DNA of 64,000 bases from Nitrososphaerota archaeon (GTDB lineage Archaea; Thermoproteota; Nitrososphaeria; Nitrososphaerales; CADDZS01), in contig JAJPHP010000025.1 in the NCBI GenBank assembly GCA_021325255.1, positions 17,042-81,041 of the forward strand. The letters are read 5' to 3'. Of the stretch, positions 46,341-55,242 are shown in pieces (the stretch's first letter is position 1; each line of letters starts with the position of its first letter). Below the pieces are notes generated by a model. That model was not told the DNA's origin. It searched no databases and was given only the letters and a program-made list of their open reading frames with translations. Made by a program: the position numbers and the translations under genes.

Positions 46341-46592
46341 TCTTCTCGGGTCACGACGCATTAACGAGGCGAAGGAGTACATGTGAAAGCACATGCGTCG
46401 CTGTAGTATTGTCTCATTCCTCTGAGCACACGGGACGCAGTTCTCCCTCTTATCGCGCTACTACCGACGCTAGAATTCGTCTCAAGTTAGGCATGAATAG
46501 GGCTGTACTGCCGCCACAGCTGAATCCTGAGCTCTAAGCCACAATTCACAGGACTTATACTAGAGATTTTTACTGTAATTTCCTTATAGACA

Positions 46593-47711
46593 ATGAAGCT
46601 CTACTCCGTTGCTTTTTGGGTTCTGACTTTCTTCTTAATTTCTGCGTCATTTTCTGCAGCAATAAATTCCAACACGCAAACTGAGCTACACTGTCACGAC
46701 CGTGGTTGCAGCTCCTCGATGAGACCGAACAGCGGTACGACCAAAGTAGTTACTCAGAAGTCAAGCTCAACGACCAAAACGTCAGTAGAGAAATCAACAT
46801 CGACAAAAAGCACAACTACGAAAATAGCCTCTACAACAACTTCGTCAAGCTTGACTTCACAGTCATCCAGCACGAGTTATCAAAAACAATCACTCATCTA
46901 CCTGGCAGGGGTGAATTATAACCAGGCCGTGAAGGATTACTCCACGCGAGGCGGCATAACTGCCCTCGGCCCCCAGGTGTATGCACTGGACCAGAGCGGG
47001 AACGTATTCCTTGCAGACGGGACCTTCTCCCCCTCTCAATTCACTACTCTCTCACACTCGTACGGATTTCAGGTAATTCCTCTGGTGATGGCGGGTGGCG
47101 GACTCTGCACAGGCTCCAACGTGTGGTGCAACAATGCAGGAATAATTGCAATCATAACAAACTCGACACAGTTAGCCAAGTTCGAGCAGGAGCTAGTAAC
47201 TTTATGCCAGAACTATGGATTCGATGGGTTCCAGTTCGACTGGGAGACAAGCCTCGGCTCGACCTACCAGCCTCAGATGACCAGCGCTCTAAACAGTATC
47301 GCAAATACACTTCACTCAATGACTCCGAGAAGAAGCCTTTCTGTCACTACATACTACTGGGACTATCATGCTGGACCTTACAACACGTGGACGCTGAGCC
47401 AGGGACCGATAGACCAGCTGAACCTTCAAGCATACACCGACACTCTTAGCGACTACGAAACGTGGGTGAGTTCAATGATGGGAGGCATGCAAAACATCTC
47501 GAAACTTGCGGTAGGAGTGGGCGACTACTCTGGAGTGAATCCTCCAATCGCAGGACAGTGTATGCAGTACACAATGCAGAATGGGATCGACGCTGTGGCG
47601 CTGTGGCCCTCCTGGGGAACCGAAGTAAGCTTTGGTGGCTACGGATACAGTGATACAGTATACGGGACGGCAAACTATTACTCACTCTTCCAATACTACG
47701 TGACGCACTAG
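46593..47711 (+). CDS. Secreted GH18-like glycosidase
   Basis: A 372-residue protein with a signal peptide (MKLYSVAFWVLTFFLISASF), a Ser/Thr/Lys linker (residues 40-95) and a GH18 barrel. The catalytic strand reads GFDGFQFDWETSLG, so the usual D-x-x-D-x-D-x-E has Gln for the second Asp, while the last Asp and the acid Glu remain. Later barrel segments are LNLQAYTDTL and GVGDYSG. It could be a chitinase-like enzyme or a divergent sugar-binding relative. Confidence 0.75.
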   Translation: MKLYSVAFWVLTFFLISASFSAAINSNTQTELHCHDRGCSSSMRPNSGTTKVVTQKSSSTTKTSVEKSTSTKSTTTKIASTTTSSSLTSQSSSTSYQKQSLIYLAGVNYNQAVKDYSTRGGITALGPQVYALDQSGNVFLADGTFSPSQFTTLSHSYGFQVIPLVMAGGGLCTGSNVWCNNAGIIAIITNSTQLAKFEQELVTLCQNYGFDGFQFDWETSLGSTYQPQMTSALNSIANTLHSMTPRRSLSVTTYYWDYHAGPYNTWTLSQGPIDQLNLQAYTDTLSDYETWVSSMMGGMQNISKLAVGVGDYSGVNPPIAGQCMQYTMQNGIDAVALWPSWGTEVSFGGYGYSDTVYGTANYYSLFQYYVTH

Positions 47712-47889
47712 CATCTTCTCGAGGTCTGAAGCCGGCCAAGTCGATGCTCAGACACGAAGTAGTGGATGCACTTTCCTGCTAAAGAGTTGTGAGTTTCTTA
47801 CAGAGGATCTTGCGCGCTAGTCTCTTCAAGAGCGAGTGCGTCATGCAGGACATTGCCCAATTACAATAGAGATACTGCGAACGTGCAAC

Positions 47890-47927
47890 GTATATAACAC
47901 GCAATGCCTCTATCGAAGATATAGAGG
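47890..47927 (+). promoter_or_regulatory. TATA box and leader hairpin
   Basis: GTATATAA at 47890-47897 is followed by an inverted repeat CCTCTAT/ATAGAGG at 47907-47927 with a seven-base loop. It stands before the TTG start at 47949. The repeat falls near the expected transcription start, so it may be an operator rather than an RNA hairpin. Confidence 0.45.
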
Positions 47928-47948
47928 AGCCGCTGGTCGCAATCATCT

Positions 47949-48275
47949 TTGAGGGCTTGGCAGATTGTCCTGATAGCATCGGCTGCTATATTTGTAGTTG
48001 GCATGCTACTCTCGATTTACTTCAACACAATGTTCCTTTTCCTCTTCCTGCCGTTTGGATTTGCATGGGGATTCGGGAGCAGACGCGGTGCAAAACGAAG
48101 CGCTGGCACTTCACAGGACGAAACTGAAGATCAGCAGCCATCGTGGACTACAGATACTACTTCTCCTCCCCAATTTTGCTCACACTGCGGGAGAAGGCTT
48201 GGCGACGCCGACCTATTCTGCCCGACGTGCGGCAGGCCTATTCAGGGAAGGATCAACAACGGCGATTTGAGATAA
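47949..48275 (+). CDS. Membrane protein with C-terminal zinc ribbon
   Basis: A 108-residue protein from TTG with two hydrophobic segments (residues 4-24 and 26-43), a polar linker and a C-terminal zinc ribbon, FCSHCGRRLGDADLFCPTCGRP. This double-Cys-pair zinc ribbon is common at the ends of small membrane proteins of unknown role. A TATA box lies upstream. Confidence 0.7.
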   Translation: MRAWQIVLIASAAIFVVGMLLSIYFNTMFLFLFLPFGFAWGFGSRRGAKRSAGTSQDETEDQQPSWTTDTTSPPQFCSHCGRRLGDADLFCPTCGRPIQGRINNGDLR

Positions 48276-48323
48276 GAGCGGAAGTCTCCCATAGTGGACT
48301 TTTTCCTTTGCTCGATGTGACAG

Positions 48324-48788
48324 CTAGCTCTTTTCGCCGACTCTTTCCCAGATCAAATACGAAACTAGCTCAGCGCTCTGAATCTTGATCGGTGGCGTAG
48401 AGAGAGTCAATCTATTGTTGTCACTCTCAAAAGCTTAGAACCTCTCCTGTCTTGACCCGACCCAGTTCGGGTAGAAGCTCACCTCGCAGTGAATTGAAAC
48501 TTTCCTGTCGTCGATTACTTCATAAGGGCCTGCATATGAAATGTAACCCTCCGCTGCCTGTTGCTTCTCCTCAGGGCTTCCCGAAAGCATGTCATTCGAG
48601 GCGTATTTGCACCGGTTTCCGTTCATTATTGCCACAGAAGCGTATCCATCCGCACCAAAGACGAACAGTCCTGCAGTATCCCTTCCCCAGGGATAAGTTA
48701 CGCTGCCATCGTTCTTCTTGCTCTCCAAGAAGAGTAGCCTCCACGTCCCGATGAGAGATCTATTAGACATAACACTGCACTTCCTCAA
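48324..48788 (-). pseudogene. Lipocalin-like gene with internal TAA
   Basis: The frame starts MRKCSVMSNRSLIGTWRLLF and has YPWGRDTAGLFVFGADGYASVAIM and VEVSFYPNW-type VSFYPNWVGSRQERF, then TAA at 48435-48437. The same frame continues after it with NNRLTLSTPPIK and ELVSYLIWERV, the normal end of the lipocalin-like (Lipocalin_5) fold, and stops at 48324. A full product of about 153 residues is thus cut by one stop codon. Confidence 0.78.
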
Positions 48789-48833
48789 ACAAGATTGGTT
48801 TCACATGTCAATCAGCTTCAAATGCATTTAGTG

Positions 48834-49676
48834 CTATGCCGAATTCTGCGAGTGCGACCGTCGCGCCTTCGGATCTCTTATATTACGTCGCACTTGCTTC
48901 TTCCTACTTCTCCGAGGGCCCGAGTAGTTATCCACAGCGAGCGCGAAGATAGCCCCAATAACGATCGAAATTTCGAAGGCGAGCATTGGGAGGGGAACGG
49001 AGAACCACACCAGTGATCCTTGAGAAGAAGAGAGCGCAGGTGAAGCTACTTCAGCCGGGGCTCCGGGAGATGTAAGTATCGCCTGCTGCTTCTGGAGTTG
49101 CTGTTGGAACGCGCTTCCCGCCCGGTCGACGGAAAATGAATAAGTCGCCTGACTCGTAGCATGTGCCGCGTCGCCCAAGTATACTGCCGTGATCACCTGC
49201 CTCACATAACTCCTCGGAGTGTAATCTATAGCGCACTCTAGCGAATGCGAAGTTTGCGAGCTCCTGAGAAATTGATTGGAGTACGACCAACAGTCAAGTT
49301 GGGAAAATACGCCTCGCCTATCGCTTGAAGAGAATACTACCCTGGCTCCCAGTACTCCAGAGGCTGTACTTACTGTCGCTGTACAGAGAGAGGGCGCACC
49401 GTATACAGCGGTAGTCGGAGTGCACAGGACGGTAATCGACGTTGCGACGAGATCGGCGATCGTAGTTGAGGATGTGGTAGTCGAGGTTTTGCCACTCTGC
49501 AGGCCACCTGAACCGCACTGGCCAACGATGCAAGCATCGGATGCGGTCATTATCTGCGCTACATATCTGTGCGGAAGGGGGTAGCTATACTCCAACGGAA
49601 ATGCCACGAGCAGCAGGAGGACTAGAAACAACGAGAATACGACCGTGAACGCACGGTTTCCTTCACGATTCATCAA
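48834..49676 (-). CDS. Surface protein with Ig-like domain, anchored at both ends
   Basis: A 280-residue protein. An N-terminal hydrophobic segment (VVFSLFLVLLLLVAFPL) is followed by a Ser/Thr linker, an Ig-like beta domain with paired cysteines (TSITVLCTPTTAVYGAPSLCTATV, then LDCWS and LECAIDY), and a C-terminal membrane segment (FSVPLPMLAFEISIVIGAIFALA) with a basic tail inside. It resembles bacterial Ig-like repeat proteins. A cell-surface role is inferred. Confidence 0.75.
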   Translation of the reverse strand: MMNREGNRAFTVVFSLFLVLLLLVAFPLEYSYPLPHRYVAQIMTASDACIVGQCGSGGLQSGKTSTTTSSTTIADLVATSITVLCTPTTAVYGAPSLCTATVSTASGVLGARVVFSSSDRRGVFSQLDCWSYSNQFLRSSQTSHSLECAIDYTPRSYVRQVITAVYLGDAAHATSQATYSFSVDRAGSAFQQQLQKQQAILTSPGAPAEVASPALSSSQGSLVWFSVPLPMLAFEISIVIGAIFALAVDNYSGPRRSRKKQVRRNIRDPKARRSHSQNSA

Positions 49677-50102
49677 CGTGCATAGTGCGATTCGGCCAAT
49701 AGCATTTAGAGCGTATTAAGCGAGTGTAGCTTTAGAATAGAACACTCTGCGATAGAGGTTCGAATCTCTAAGAAAAAGAAAATGATAGCATAGGCGCAGA
49801 AGTGCGATGGCGATTCTGCCTGCGATAATGACAGTCTAAGTCAATCGGAGGGCGCCTCGTCCTCAAGCATTGTTGCGAAAACCGAAGCTATAGATCTGAT
49901 CTCCGGATTCACAACCTTATTGTAGATTATTGCTATTGTAATCATTGCACATAAAGATAACAGAGCGTGCATTGGAACAGACGACGAGCGCAGACCTTTA
50001 GGGAATCTTCAAATTCTTCTTAGGAAGAATTACAAGCAATGTGATGTCCAGGCGGAGAGCATCCATTTTAACTCGATATCTACCATTGATACTTACCAAG
50101 GC

Positions 50103-50124
50103 TTTCTCGACAATTGTCGAGAAA
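50103..50124. promoter_or_regulatory. 22-bp perfect palindrome
   Basis: Each half-site is TTTCTCGACAA or its inverse, meeting at the centre with no spacer. It lies about 40 bases upstream of the first TATA block, where an archaeal activator or repressor dimer would bind. GGGGTACCCC follows a few bases later and is a second palindrome. Confidence 0.55.
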
Positions 50125-50165
50125 TCAATGGGGTACCCCCCTAGAGGGTGGAGTAACGGAGCTAA

Positions 50166-50188
50166 TTTGCTATATAAAGTGGGAAACG
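50166..50188 (+). repeat. TATA-block repeat, copy 1
   Basis: TTTGCTATATAAAG, then T, then GGGAAACG. It is identical to copy 2 except for one base. CTATATAAAG is a near-ideal archaeal TATA box on the plus strand. The sequence after each block diverges, so only the promoter part is shared. Confidence 0.6.
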
Positions 50189-50460
50189 AGGCGGTAAGCT
50201 TCCCTTTATCGGCTCGATAGAATTAGGGCACAAAGTCCCAGATTTTCGGATTTTCGAGATGTCTTGCGAATTCCGCCGCCCGCATAACACACGGTGAGAA
50301 GAATCAGTAATGAGTAATTCATCAATGGTACAGTGCAAAAACTCTAGAATTTTTGTAACATCAGCCGGCTTTGTCAGGAGTTCTTCAGAACGTTCGTTGG
50401 GTTTCAACCAGATTCCCGACCCTATTCATAAGCCTCCGGGGTACGCCGGCGCTTCCTCTT

Positions 50461-50483
50461 TTTGCTATATAAAGCGGGAAACG
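50461..50483 (+). repeat. TATA-block repeat, copy 2
   Basis: TTTGCTATATAAAG, then C, then GGGAAACG, 295 bases after copy 1 and in the same direction. The following 180 bases have no plausible protein gene on this strand, so a short non-coding transcript is possible. Confidence 0.6.
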
Positions 50484-50659
50484 GCGAAGCGAAAGTAAAC
50501 TTACAGTTAGGGCGTGTTTCAGAAACCTAGCTCTGTCGTCAGAGGAACAGTTGTTTGAACTCCTTCTTTTCACATAGTTGAAGCAATATCTCACCAGATC
50601 TAGGATGCCGCCGACAGCAATGACTCTTACGCTTCGCAATTCTAGGATAAGCCTTGACA

Positions 50660-51058
50660 TCAGTAACTGAACTTTTGCTCAGCTACCACTTCCTCATACC
50701 GAGGGTCTGGGAGAACTCCAGGTTGGGAGAACATCAAACCTCTCCTCCTATTTCGCCTTGCGAGCGCAGAGGCCGTCCTAGAGGATTCCGAGCTAAGCGG
50801 AACAGTGAAGAAGGCTTCGAGTCGCTCGAAGATCTCTATGAAGTTCATCCCTGCCCTCGTCACGCAGTACGTCCTGCCTTCCTCCTCGTCGAACCTCTCC
50901 TCGACCAAACCATTTTCAAGAAGCGAGCTCAAGTAAAGGTCAAGCTGCTTGAAGGATAGATTTGACTTGTACATGAGGTGTGTTTTCTTCGCTGGGTGTC
51001 TTGCTGCTGAAATAATGTCATAGACAATTTCCAAACGACTTCTATTCTTGGGTGCCAT
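50660..51058 (-). CDS. Winged-helix transcriptional regulator
   Basis: From ATG 51058 (MAPKNRSRLEIVYDII) the protein has 132 residues. The winged helix spans about 1-75: KKTHLMYKSNLSFKQLDLYLSSLLENGLVEE with the wing in GRTYCVTRAG. It ends with a polar tail. Such small winged-helix proteins, often annotated as archaeal PadR/ArsR-like, are abundant in Nitrososphaerota. An in-frame ATG at 51073 is an alternative. Confidence 0.8.
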   Translation of the reverse strand: MAPKNRSRLEIVYDIISAARHPAKKTHLMYKSNLSFKQLDLYLSSLLENGLVEERFDEEEGRTYCVTRAGMNFIEIFERLEAFFTVPLSSESSRTASALARRNRRRGLMFSQPGVLPDPRYEEVVAEQKFSY

Positions 51059-51314
51059 CGCTATATCTGTCATCCTGTTTGGTGATTGCGCAAGTGTAAC
51101 AAGAGGACAGAGCTCAGCGGACTTTAAGAATGCTGTTTTTAACGGCCTGTTCTAGGATTAGTACAGCGGCTTCACGCCCTGTTCTAATTAGTGGAACCAA
51201 GTTGCGTCCGTGCAAAGACTTTTGGCCAGCCGTTGTACCATTACATTTAAGTCAACTACAAAGAAAAGGCCAGGCTCGGGAAAGCGGAATAAGGGAAGAG
51301 GGTCATAGCGCTGC

Positions 51315-51743
51315 ATGTCTGCCGGATCTCCCGACGCGGACCTGAAGGGAAACACCCTTCGGGTCTACACGTACCTCTTCAAGGTTCAAAAGTCTGGCAT
51401 CAGGGAAGCTCAGCGCTCGCTCGGATTCAAGAGCGCTTCACTCGCGCAGTACCACCTGGAAAAACTCGTTGCACTCGGCCTTGCCGTGAGGGACGAGTCC
51501 GGAGATTATCTCCTCGCGAGGGAGGTGAAGATTGAGGCCCTCGAGCAGTTCCTAAAAGTTGGATCGTATATCATTCCGAGATTCATTCTCTACTCGGTGA
51601 TGTTGACTATGCTATTCGTCTACTTTGTGGGAGTATATCGCATCCCCGTTACGAGCATCAGCGTCTGGGCCTACATCTTTGCGATTGCCGGCCTAGTAAT
51701 CACGTGGTATGAAACGCTTCGCGCATGGCGCAGAACGCCTTGA
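51315..51743 (+). CDS. Winged-helix protein with two membrane segments
   Basis: A 142-residue protein. The N-terminal helix-turn-helix (GIREAQRSLGFKSASLAQYHLEKLVALGLAV) is followed by two hydrophobic segments (YIIPRFILYSVMLTMLFVYFVGVY and VWAYIFAIAGLVITWY). A DNA-binding head tied to the membrane suggests a membrane-based sensor-regulator; the signal is unknown. It is convergent with acs. Confidence 0.78.
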   Translation: MSAGSPDADLKGNTLRVYTYLFKVQKSGIREAQRSLGFKSASLAQYHLEKLVALGLAVRDESGDYLLAREVKIEALEQFLKVGSYIIPRFILYSVMLTMLFVYFVGVYRIPVTSISVWAYIFAIAGLVITWYETLRAWRRTP

Positions 51744-51765
51744 ACCACGATGATGAAATTGTGAT

Positions 51766-53778
51766 CTATTTTTCTCTCTGCTCCGACAGGAGGACCTGTT
51801 GCTGAAACTCCGCGACGGCTCTCTTCACTTCTTCCACGGAGGCTTCGTCCTCGAGTGTCGTCGTGTCTCCAACGCTGTCCATGCCGTTCGCGACCGCTTT
51901 TACGACCCTCCGCATGATCTTCCCAGATCTAGTCTTTGGCAGGGATTTCACAAAGTGAAGGTCATCGGGAACCGCTATCGGTCCGACCGTGCTTCTGATG
52001 TGCTCCTTCAACTCCTTTGCAAGAGCGGGACCAGCGGCGTATCCAGTCTTGACAATGACGAACGCCGCAATCGATTCACCCTTGACCTCATCGTGCTTGC
52101 CAGCAACAGCCGATTCAGCGACTGCCTTGTGCGACAAAAGCGCGTCCTCGATCTCAATCGTGCCGAGCCTGTGACCGGCTACCTTGAGCACCTCGTCTGC
52201 CCTTCCGAGGAGCCAAAAGTATCCATCCTCATCCCTGACGCAGTAATCTCCCGGATAGTAGGAACCAGGAAACCTCGACCAGTAGACCTGCTTGTATCTT
52301 GCGTCGTCTCCGTTGAGTGTAAGGAGCATGCCGGGCCAAGGTTTCCTAATGACTATGTACCCCTTTTCGCCGGAGGCGGTGGGCCTTCCTGAATCGTCGA
52401 GCACCTGCGCATCAATGCCTGGCAGAGGAAGCGTCGCCGAGCCAGGTTTCAGCGGCACCAGTCCGAGACGAGGACTCGCGGAAATCATAATGCCTCCTGT
52501 CTCCGTCTGCCACCAGGTATCGACGACCGGACAACGGCCACCGCCAATCTTCTCAAAGTACCATAGCCACACGTGAGGATTGATTGGCTCCCCCACCGTA
52601 CCAAGTACGTTCAGAGAACGCAGGTCGTGCTTTGCAGGCGGCTCGTCGCCGTACTTCATCAGCCCCCGAAGAGCCGTAGGGGAAGTGTAGAGTATGTTCA
52701 CTCGATACCGCTCGATCATCTCCCAGAGCCTGTCATTTTGCGGATAGTCGAGCGCCCCCTCGTAAAGTATCGAAGTTAGCCCAAGCGAGAGCGGTCCAAA
52801 AACGATGTAGCTGTGTCCCGTGACCCAGCCTATGTCGGCGGCGCACCAGTACACGTCGCTTGGCTTGGGGTCAAAGACCCACCTTGTCGTCGCTGCGGTG
52901 TATGTGAGATAGCCTCCAGTTCCGTGGACGATTGCCTTGGGTTTGCCAGTCGTGCCCGAGCTGTAGAGAAGGTACAGCGGGTGGTTTGACTCCACGCGAG
53001 CTGGAAGTACCTCTTTTACACTCTCTGAGCTTGGGACGACGTCGGACCACCAATGATCCCTTCCTTCCTTCATGGAGATCTCTTGCCCTGTCCTTTTGTA
53101 CACAATCACGTTCTTCACTCCAGGCGAGGTCTCAAGCGCCTGATCAGCGATCTGCTTGAGATGAATCACCTTACCTCTCCTGAATCCACCGTCCGCGGTA
53201 ATGAGCAAGGTTGATCCAGAATCATTCATCCTGTCGGACAAAGACTGACTTGAAAAACCGGAAAAGACGACGGTGAATGGAGCTCCCAGTCTTGTACACG
53301 CGAGCATTGCGATGGGCAGCTCTGGCGTCATAGGCAAATATATCGTGACCCTGCTACCCTTTTCAATTCCCAACCTCATTAGGGCGTTTGCGAACCTGTT
53401 TACCTCGATGTGGAGATCCTGGTAGGTCAGCGTTCGTCTCTCGCCGTCCTCCCCCTCCCAATAGTAAGCTACTTTATTCCTCACAGCTCCCGACAGGTGC
53501 CTGTCGACGCAGTTGTACGAAGCGTTAAGCTCAGCTCCGATGAACCATCGAGCAAAAGGTGGATTCCAATCAAGCACCTTGTCCCAGGATCTAAACCAGG
53601 AAATCTCTTCAGAGGCGACACTGTGCCAGAATCTCTCGATATCCACCAGTGATTCCTTATGCGCCTCAGCATACCTGTTTATTGGGAATATTCTAGTCTC
53701 GGTCGGGAGAAGGTTCTCCCCTCCCGCTTGACTGCCGGAAACCTTGGACGACCTTTTAATGGCGTTATTGGAACTCAT
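51766..53778 (-). CDS. acs: Acetyl-CoA synthetase, AMP-forming
   Basis: A 670-residue protein, the standard Acs length. It has the P-loop YLLYSSGTTGKPKAIVHGTGGY near residue 270, DTWWQTETGG near residue 418 and YYPGDYCVRDEDGYFWLLGRADEVLKVAGHRL near residue 525. The catalytic Lys lies in KTRSGKIMRR near residue 620, also the usual acetylation site. It makes acetyl-CoA from acetate, ATP and CoA. It is a single gene; the C-terminus has an extra helical tail. Confidence 0.97.
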   Translation of the reverse strand: MSSNNAIKRSSKVSGSQAGGENLLPTETRIFPINRYAEAHKESLVDIERFWHSVASEEISWFRSWDKVLDWNPPFARWFIGAELNASYNCVDRHLSGAVRNKVAYYWEGEDGERRTLTYQDLHIEVNRFANALMRLGIEKGSRVTIYLPMTPELPIAMLACTRLGAPFTVVFSGFSSQSLSDRMNDSGSTLLITADGGFRRGKVIHLKQIADQALETSPGVKNVIVYKRTGQEISMKEGRDHWWSDVVPSSESVKEVLPARVESNHPLYLLYSSGTTGKPKAIVHGTGGYLTYTAATTRWVFDPKPSDVYWCAADIGWVTGHSYIVFGPLSLGLTSILYEGALDYPQNDRLWEMIERYRVNILYTSPTALRGLMKYGDEPPAKHDLRSLNVLGTVGEPINPHVWLWYFEKIGGGRCPVVDTWWQTETGGIMISASPRLGLVPLKPGSATLPLPGIDAQVLDDSGRPTASGEKGYIVIRKPWPGMLLTLNGDDARYKQVYWSRFPGSYYPGDYCVRDEDGYFWLLGRADEVLKVAGHRLGTIEIEDALLSHKAVAESAVAGKHDEVKGESIAAFVIVKTGYAAGPALAKELKEHIRSTVGPIAVPDDLHFVKSLPKTRSGKIMRRVVKAVANGMDSVGDTTTLEDEASVEEVKRAVAEFQQQVLLSEQREK

Positions 53779-54116
53779 TTCCCTTGCCTAGGTCCTCTTT
53801 TTCTTGGGCTGCAGCTTTTCACGTAGGAGTCGAGATGAATTTAAGAAATATGCACGTCGAACTTGAGGAAGGATCGTGGCACTCGGCCAATTTCACCCGT
53901 GCTTGAGCTAAGACTGACCAAAAAGACCACAGTGAGACTTTACAAAGTATCTTCGCAATTGCATTGGGGTTTTCCGAAGAAGAATGGAGTCACATCCGTA
54001 GTTGATTGTGATTTCAGTTCCCCCGATCTCCAAAGCGCCGAGACTCGGCGTCAGCCGTAGCATCTATATATGCCCAGAAACGAACGAATTTGAAATTGTT
54101 GGGGCGAAAAGAGCAA
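53779..54116. other. Intergenic gap with TATA box
   Basis: About 340 bases holding the promoters of acs (leftward) and the small zinc protein (rightward). TCTATATATGCC at 54062-54073 is a TATA box for the latter. Nothing else is seen. Confidence 0.4.
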
Positions 54117-54350
54117 ATGTCGACCGAATCGAATCCGCAGCTTCCAAAGGCCGAAACAAAGTCTGCAGGGACTCCGACAGTTGCTAACCTGTTTCACTTT
54201 GCAGAGTGCACAAATTGCAGGCACATCCTCCCACTATCTACGACGACGGAGAAGTACTTTGCGATACTTGCAAAGGATCCATCGAAGCCAATGGGGCTGG
54301 GAGAGAAGTGCATGAGGTGTGGGGCGGACAGCTGGGTCCTGGCAAAGTGA
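54117..54350 (+). CDS. Small zinc-ribbon protein
   Basis: From ATG 54117 (MSTESNPQLPK) a 77-residue protein. CTNC near residue 32 and CMRCG near residue 66 make a probable zinc ribbon. The N-terminal 25 residues are polar. A TATA box stands 44 bases upstream. No named family is recognised; such proteins are common in archaea. Confidence 0.65.
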   Translation: MSTESNPQLPKAETKSAGTPTVANLFHFAECTNCRHILPLSTTTEKYFAILAKDPSKPMGLGEKCMRCGADSWVLAK

Positions 54351-54440
54351 GACGCTGACGACAGATAGCACTCATATTGCTACAAGTGATGTGTAGCTTC
54401 CAAAAGCAACCGATTACAGATTATCAGATAGATTGTTATT

Positions 54441-55091
54441 GTGATTCATTTTTCAATGTCGAACAAGAAAAAAAGAGATGTCAGCATCCGACGAAGAAAG
54501 ATGCAGCAAAGTGGAATTCCATGGACCTACATCATTCCAACTGTGATACTAATTATAATCATAGGTGGACTGATCTACTACAACACTGTTGTTATTCAGA
54601 CTCCAAAGAACGGAGATCTGATCACGGTTCCGACGAACACACCGCAGTCTCTTGGGGACGTTCCTGGGTTCTGCGATCAACCTTCGGGCTGCAACTATCA
54701 TTGGCACGCGCATCTTGACATCTACCTCAGGAATACTTCATCAATTGTTGTTCCAGCTGATCTGGGGCATATCGGATCAACAAACCTGTTCGCGATACAC
54801 ACTCACGACGCTACAGGGGTCATTCACCTTGAATGTTGCAATCCGACTTCTGTGAACAAGACATTCACGCTCGGGGAACTCTTTGAGGTCTGGGGCTACC
54901 CTACGTTTGATTCAACTCACATCCTAAACTACTCTGGATTGCCTGTCGTCGCGTATGTCAACGGGACACTCTGGCAGAAGAGCTCAATTTCCGATATTCC
55001 TCTCACAAACCATGTGGAAATCGCAATCGTGATCGGGTCGCCGGCTCCGACGACGATTCCAAAAAGCTACTCATTCCCTGCAGGGTTATAG
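54441..55091 (+). CDS. Membrane-anchored His-rich extracellular protein
   Basis: A 216-residue protein; ATG 54456 (MSNKKK) is an alternative start. A basic N-terminus precedes one membrane segment (WTYIIPTVILIIIIGGLIYY). The outer domain has NYHWHAHLDIYL near residue 85, FAIHTHDATGVIHLECC near residue 117 and FTLGELFEVWGYP. The same His clusters occur in bacterial (for example actinobacterial) proteins of unknown role and look like a metal site. Function is unknown. Confidence 0.75.
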   Translation: MIHFSMSNKKKRDVSIRRRKMQQSGIPWTYIIPTVILIIIIGGLIYYNTVVIQTPKNGDLITVPTNTPQSLGDVPGFCDQPSGCNYHWHAHLDIYLRNTSSIVVPADLGHIGSTNLFAIHTHDATGVIHLECCNPTSVNKTFTLGELFEVWGYPTFDSTHILNYSGLPVVAYVNGTLWQKSSISDIPLTNHVEIAIVIGSPAPTTIPKSYSFPAGL

Positions 55092-55242
55092 AGAAATCTA
55101 GCGACAGCTCTTTTTCCTTCCATCGAAGGTGCGGGCAACCTTCGTCACGCGCGTGCCCTAAAAACTAATCTTTAAGAAAGAATGTGGATATGGAAGCCTA
55201 AATTCTACGATTCGAATAGCAGGTCCGTCTCCGTAACACAGT

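Larger units (their letters stand above)
49677..50659. other. 983-base gene-poor region with promoter-like repeats
   Basis: No frame here is convincing; a 34-codon minus-strand frame at 49841-49945 is the best unassigned one. The region contains a 22-bp palindrome at 50103-50124 and two almost identical 23-base TATA blocks at 50166-50188 and 50461-50483. A T-arm-like GAGGTTCGAATCTCT at 49755-49769 has no matching acceptor. Confidence 0.45.

Noticed and set aside
49720..49775. Plus-strand tRNA-like GAGGTTCGAATCTCT with a D-arm-like GTGT/ACAC stem
   Set aside because: No anticodon arm fits between the two and no acceptor pairing exists.
50162..50660. Two minus-strand frames of 81 and 91 codons
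   Set aside because: Their only shared part comes from the repeated TATA block read backwards. Composition is not protein-like.
34666..50660. Integrated element bounded by a repeated tRNA 3' end
   Set aside because: No second copy of the tRNA 3' end was seen in the window and no integrase gene lies next to it, so boundaries cannot be claimed.
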